DNA from: Rubrivivax sp.
Lineage (GTDB): Bacteria > Pseudomonadota > Gammaproteobacteria > Burkholderiales > Burkholderiaceae_C
Assembly: GCA_027484885.1 (NCBI GenBank)
Contig: JAIXSD010000306.1
Span: 1-6,495, forward strand
Length of the DNA: 6,495 bases
Reading direction: 5' to 3'
The notes under the pieces are model-generated. The model had not been told where the DNA came from. It ran no database searches and worked only from the letters and a program-made list of their open reading frames with translations. The position numbers and the translations under genes were made by a program. Shown piece after piece: positions 5,241 through 6,495 of this stretch; positions within the stretch are counted from its first letter, which is position 1; each line of letters starts with the position of its first letter.

Positions 5241-6495
5241 GCGCGCTGCAAGCCTATTTCCGCCAAGGCGGCGCCGCAGCCCTGGGCGAAGACAGCCTGC
5301 TGGCGCGCTACGTCGACCTGCTGCTGGTGGCGGGCGTGATCGCCATCATCGCCCTGATGGTGCTGCCCCTGCCGCTGTGGCTGCTCGATCTGCTGGTGGC
5401 GGCCAATATCGCCATGGGCGTGGTGCTGCTGCTGGTGGCCATCTACATCAGCAGCCCGCTTGAGTTTGCGGTCTTCCCCAGCGTGCTGCTGATCACCACC
5501 TTGTTCCGGCTCTCGCTGTCCATCGCCACCACACGCCAGATCCTGCTGCACGCCAACGGCGGCCACATCATCGACACCTTTGGCAAGCTGGTGGCCGGCG
5601 GCAATCTGGTGGTGGGCCTGGTGGTGTTTCTGATCATCACCGTGGTGCAGTTCATCGTCATCGCCAAGGGCGCCGAGCGGGTGGCCGAGGTGGCGGCGCG
5701 CTTCTCGCTGGATGCCATGCCGGGCAAGCAGATGTCCATCGACTCCGACCTGCGCTCTGGCCTGATCGACAAGGACGAGGCCAAGCGCAAGCGCCGCACC
5801 CTGGAGATGGAATCCAAGCTGCACGGCAGCCTCGACGGCGCCATGAAGTTCGTCAAGGGCGATGCGATTGCCGGCATCATCATCATCGCCATCAATTTGC
5901 TGGGCGGGCTCTCGGTGGGCGTGCTGCAGCAGGACATGAGCCTGAGCCAGGCCATGCACAGCTACTCCATCCTCTCCATCGGCGAGGGCATGGTGGCGCA
6001 GATCCCGGCCCTGCTGGGCGCCATGGCGGCCGGCCTGATCGTCACCCGCACTGCGGACGAAGACGAGCGCCATCTGGGCGACGCCATCCGCCGCCAGCTC
6101 AGCGCCAAGCCGCGCGTGCTGGTGGTGGCCGCCGGGGTGTGCATGCTGTTCGCCACCGTGCCGGGCTTTCCGGCCGCCGTGTTCCTGCTGCTGGGTGCGC
6201 TGCTGATGGCCGCCGGCCTGCTGCTGATGCCCGAGTGGGCGGCCCGCTGGCAGCGTGCCAGCGGCCGCGCCCTGCCGCAGCTGCAGGCCGCCCGCGCCCA
6301 GGCGGCCAAGCCGGTGGCGGCCGTCCCACAAGCCCAGCTGCCGCCGGCCCTGCCACTGCTGCTGCTGCTGCCGCCGGCGGCCTTGCAGGGCGAGGCCGGC
6401 CAGCGCCTGGCCCAGGAGCTGGGCGAGATGACCGAGCAGTTCCAGCTGGCTGCCGGCCTGCAGCTGCCGCGCATCGCCCTGCATGGCCGCACGCC
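5237..6495 (+). CDS. sctV: SctV, T3SS major export-gate protein (HrcV/YscV/FlhA family), 3' end outside window
   Basis: SctV forms the nonameric inner-membrane export gate whose cytoplasmic ring receives chaperone-substrate complexes. The window gives 419 codons of an expected 650-700, so most of the cytoplasmic domain is missing. Hydrophobic segments lie at about 27-47, 49-71, 123-143, 209-230, 252-270, 293-308 and 311-331. Family motifs include LFRLSLSIATTRQIL (89-103), FGKLVAGGNLVVGLVVFLII (115-134), KGAERVAEVAARFSLDAMPG (144-163), MSIDSDLRSGLIDKDEAKRK (166-185) and DGAMKFVKGDAIAGIII (200-216). SIDSDLRSG and VQFIVIAKG favour the T3SS branch over flagellar FlhA. An Ala/Pro-rich linker (about 350-372) leads into the cytoplasmic domain (LPLLLLLPPAAL, 372-383). 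The start overlaps the transglycosylase stop; the ribosome binding site is weak, which suits coupled translation. The reading frame is intact to the window edge. Confidence 0.96.
   Translation, partial: MSALQAYFRQGGAAALGEDSLLARYVDLLLVAGVIAIIALMVLPLPLWLLDLLVAANIAMGVVLLLVAIYISSPLEFAVFPSVLLITTLFRLSLSIATTRQILLHANGGHIIDTFGKLVAGGNLVVGLVVFLIITVVQFIVIAKGAERVAEVAARFSLDAMPGKQMSIDSDLRSGLIDKDEAKRKRRTLEMESKLHGSLDGAMKFVKGDAIAGIIIIAINLLGGLSVGVLQQDMSLSQAMHSYSILSIGEGMVAQIPALLGAMAAGLIVTRTADEDERHLGDAIRRQLSAKPRVLVVAAGVCMLFATVPGFPAAVFLLLGALLMAAGLLLMPEWAARWQRASGRALPQLQAARAQAAKPVAAVPQAQLPPALPLLLLLPPAALQGEAGQRLAQELGEMTEQFQLAAGLQLPRIALHGRT

Noticed and set aside
5168..6484. Long minus-strand open frame (438 codons) opposite sctV, rich in Gln, His, Ala and Gly
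   Set aside because: It lies antisense to sctV, whose protein matches conserved family motifs throughout. The composition is what a GC-rich, Leu/Val/Ala-rich gene produces when read backwards.

Overview
The window is GC-rich (strong G/C at third codon positions) and carries part of a type III secretion system (T3SS) locus. Composition, gene content and protein style suggest a betaproteobacterium, most likely of the order Burkholderiales; the species cannot be told from the sequence. The two export-gate proteins match the virulence/Hrp-type (Sct) family better than the flagellar FlhA/FlhB pair, mainly from the SctV-like motif MPGKQMSIDSDLRSG and the surrounding genes.

Layout. Positions 1-257 (minus) hold the start of an exported protein of unknown function that runs off the left edge. 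Positions 419-1633 (minus) encode a lipoprotein with a 15-unit Ala-Pro linker followed by a TolB/WD40-like beta-propeller. A short non-coding stretch with a strong GC hairpin separates it from 1804-2496 (minus), a Gly-rich, Cys-free protein that looks like a T3SS-secreted harpin or translocator-like substrate. Positions 2575-2715 (minus) hold a small 46-codon ORF directly behind sctU and in the same frame. Positions 2722-3984 (minus) encode SctU, the export-gate switch protein, with its NPTH autocleavage site and a long C-terminal tail. A 317-bp divergent control region follows. On the plus strand, a lytic transglycosylase gene (4302-5240) overlaps the start of sctV (5237 onward) by four bases; sctV runs off the right edge.

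How the genes may work together. SctU and SctV are core parts of the inner-membrane export apparatus. The transglycosylase would open peptidoglycan for the apparatus, and its overlap with sctV argues that it is dedicated to this system. The Gly-rich protein and the small ORF lie just behind sctU and could be a substrate and an accessory peptide; this is inference from position and composition. The link of the beta-propeller lipoprotein and the left-edge gene to secretion rests on proximity only.
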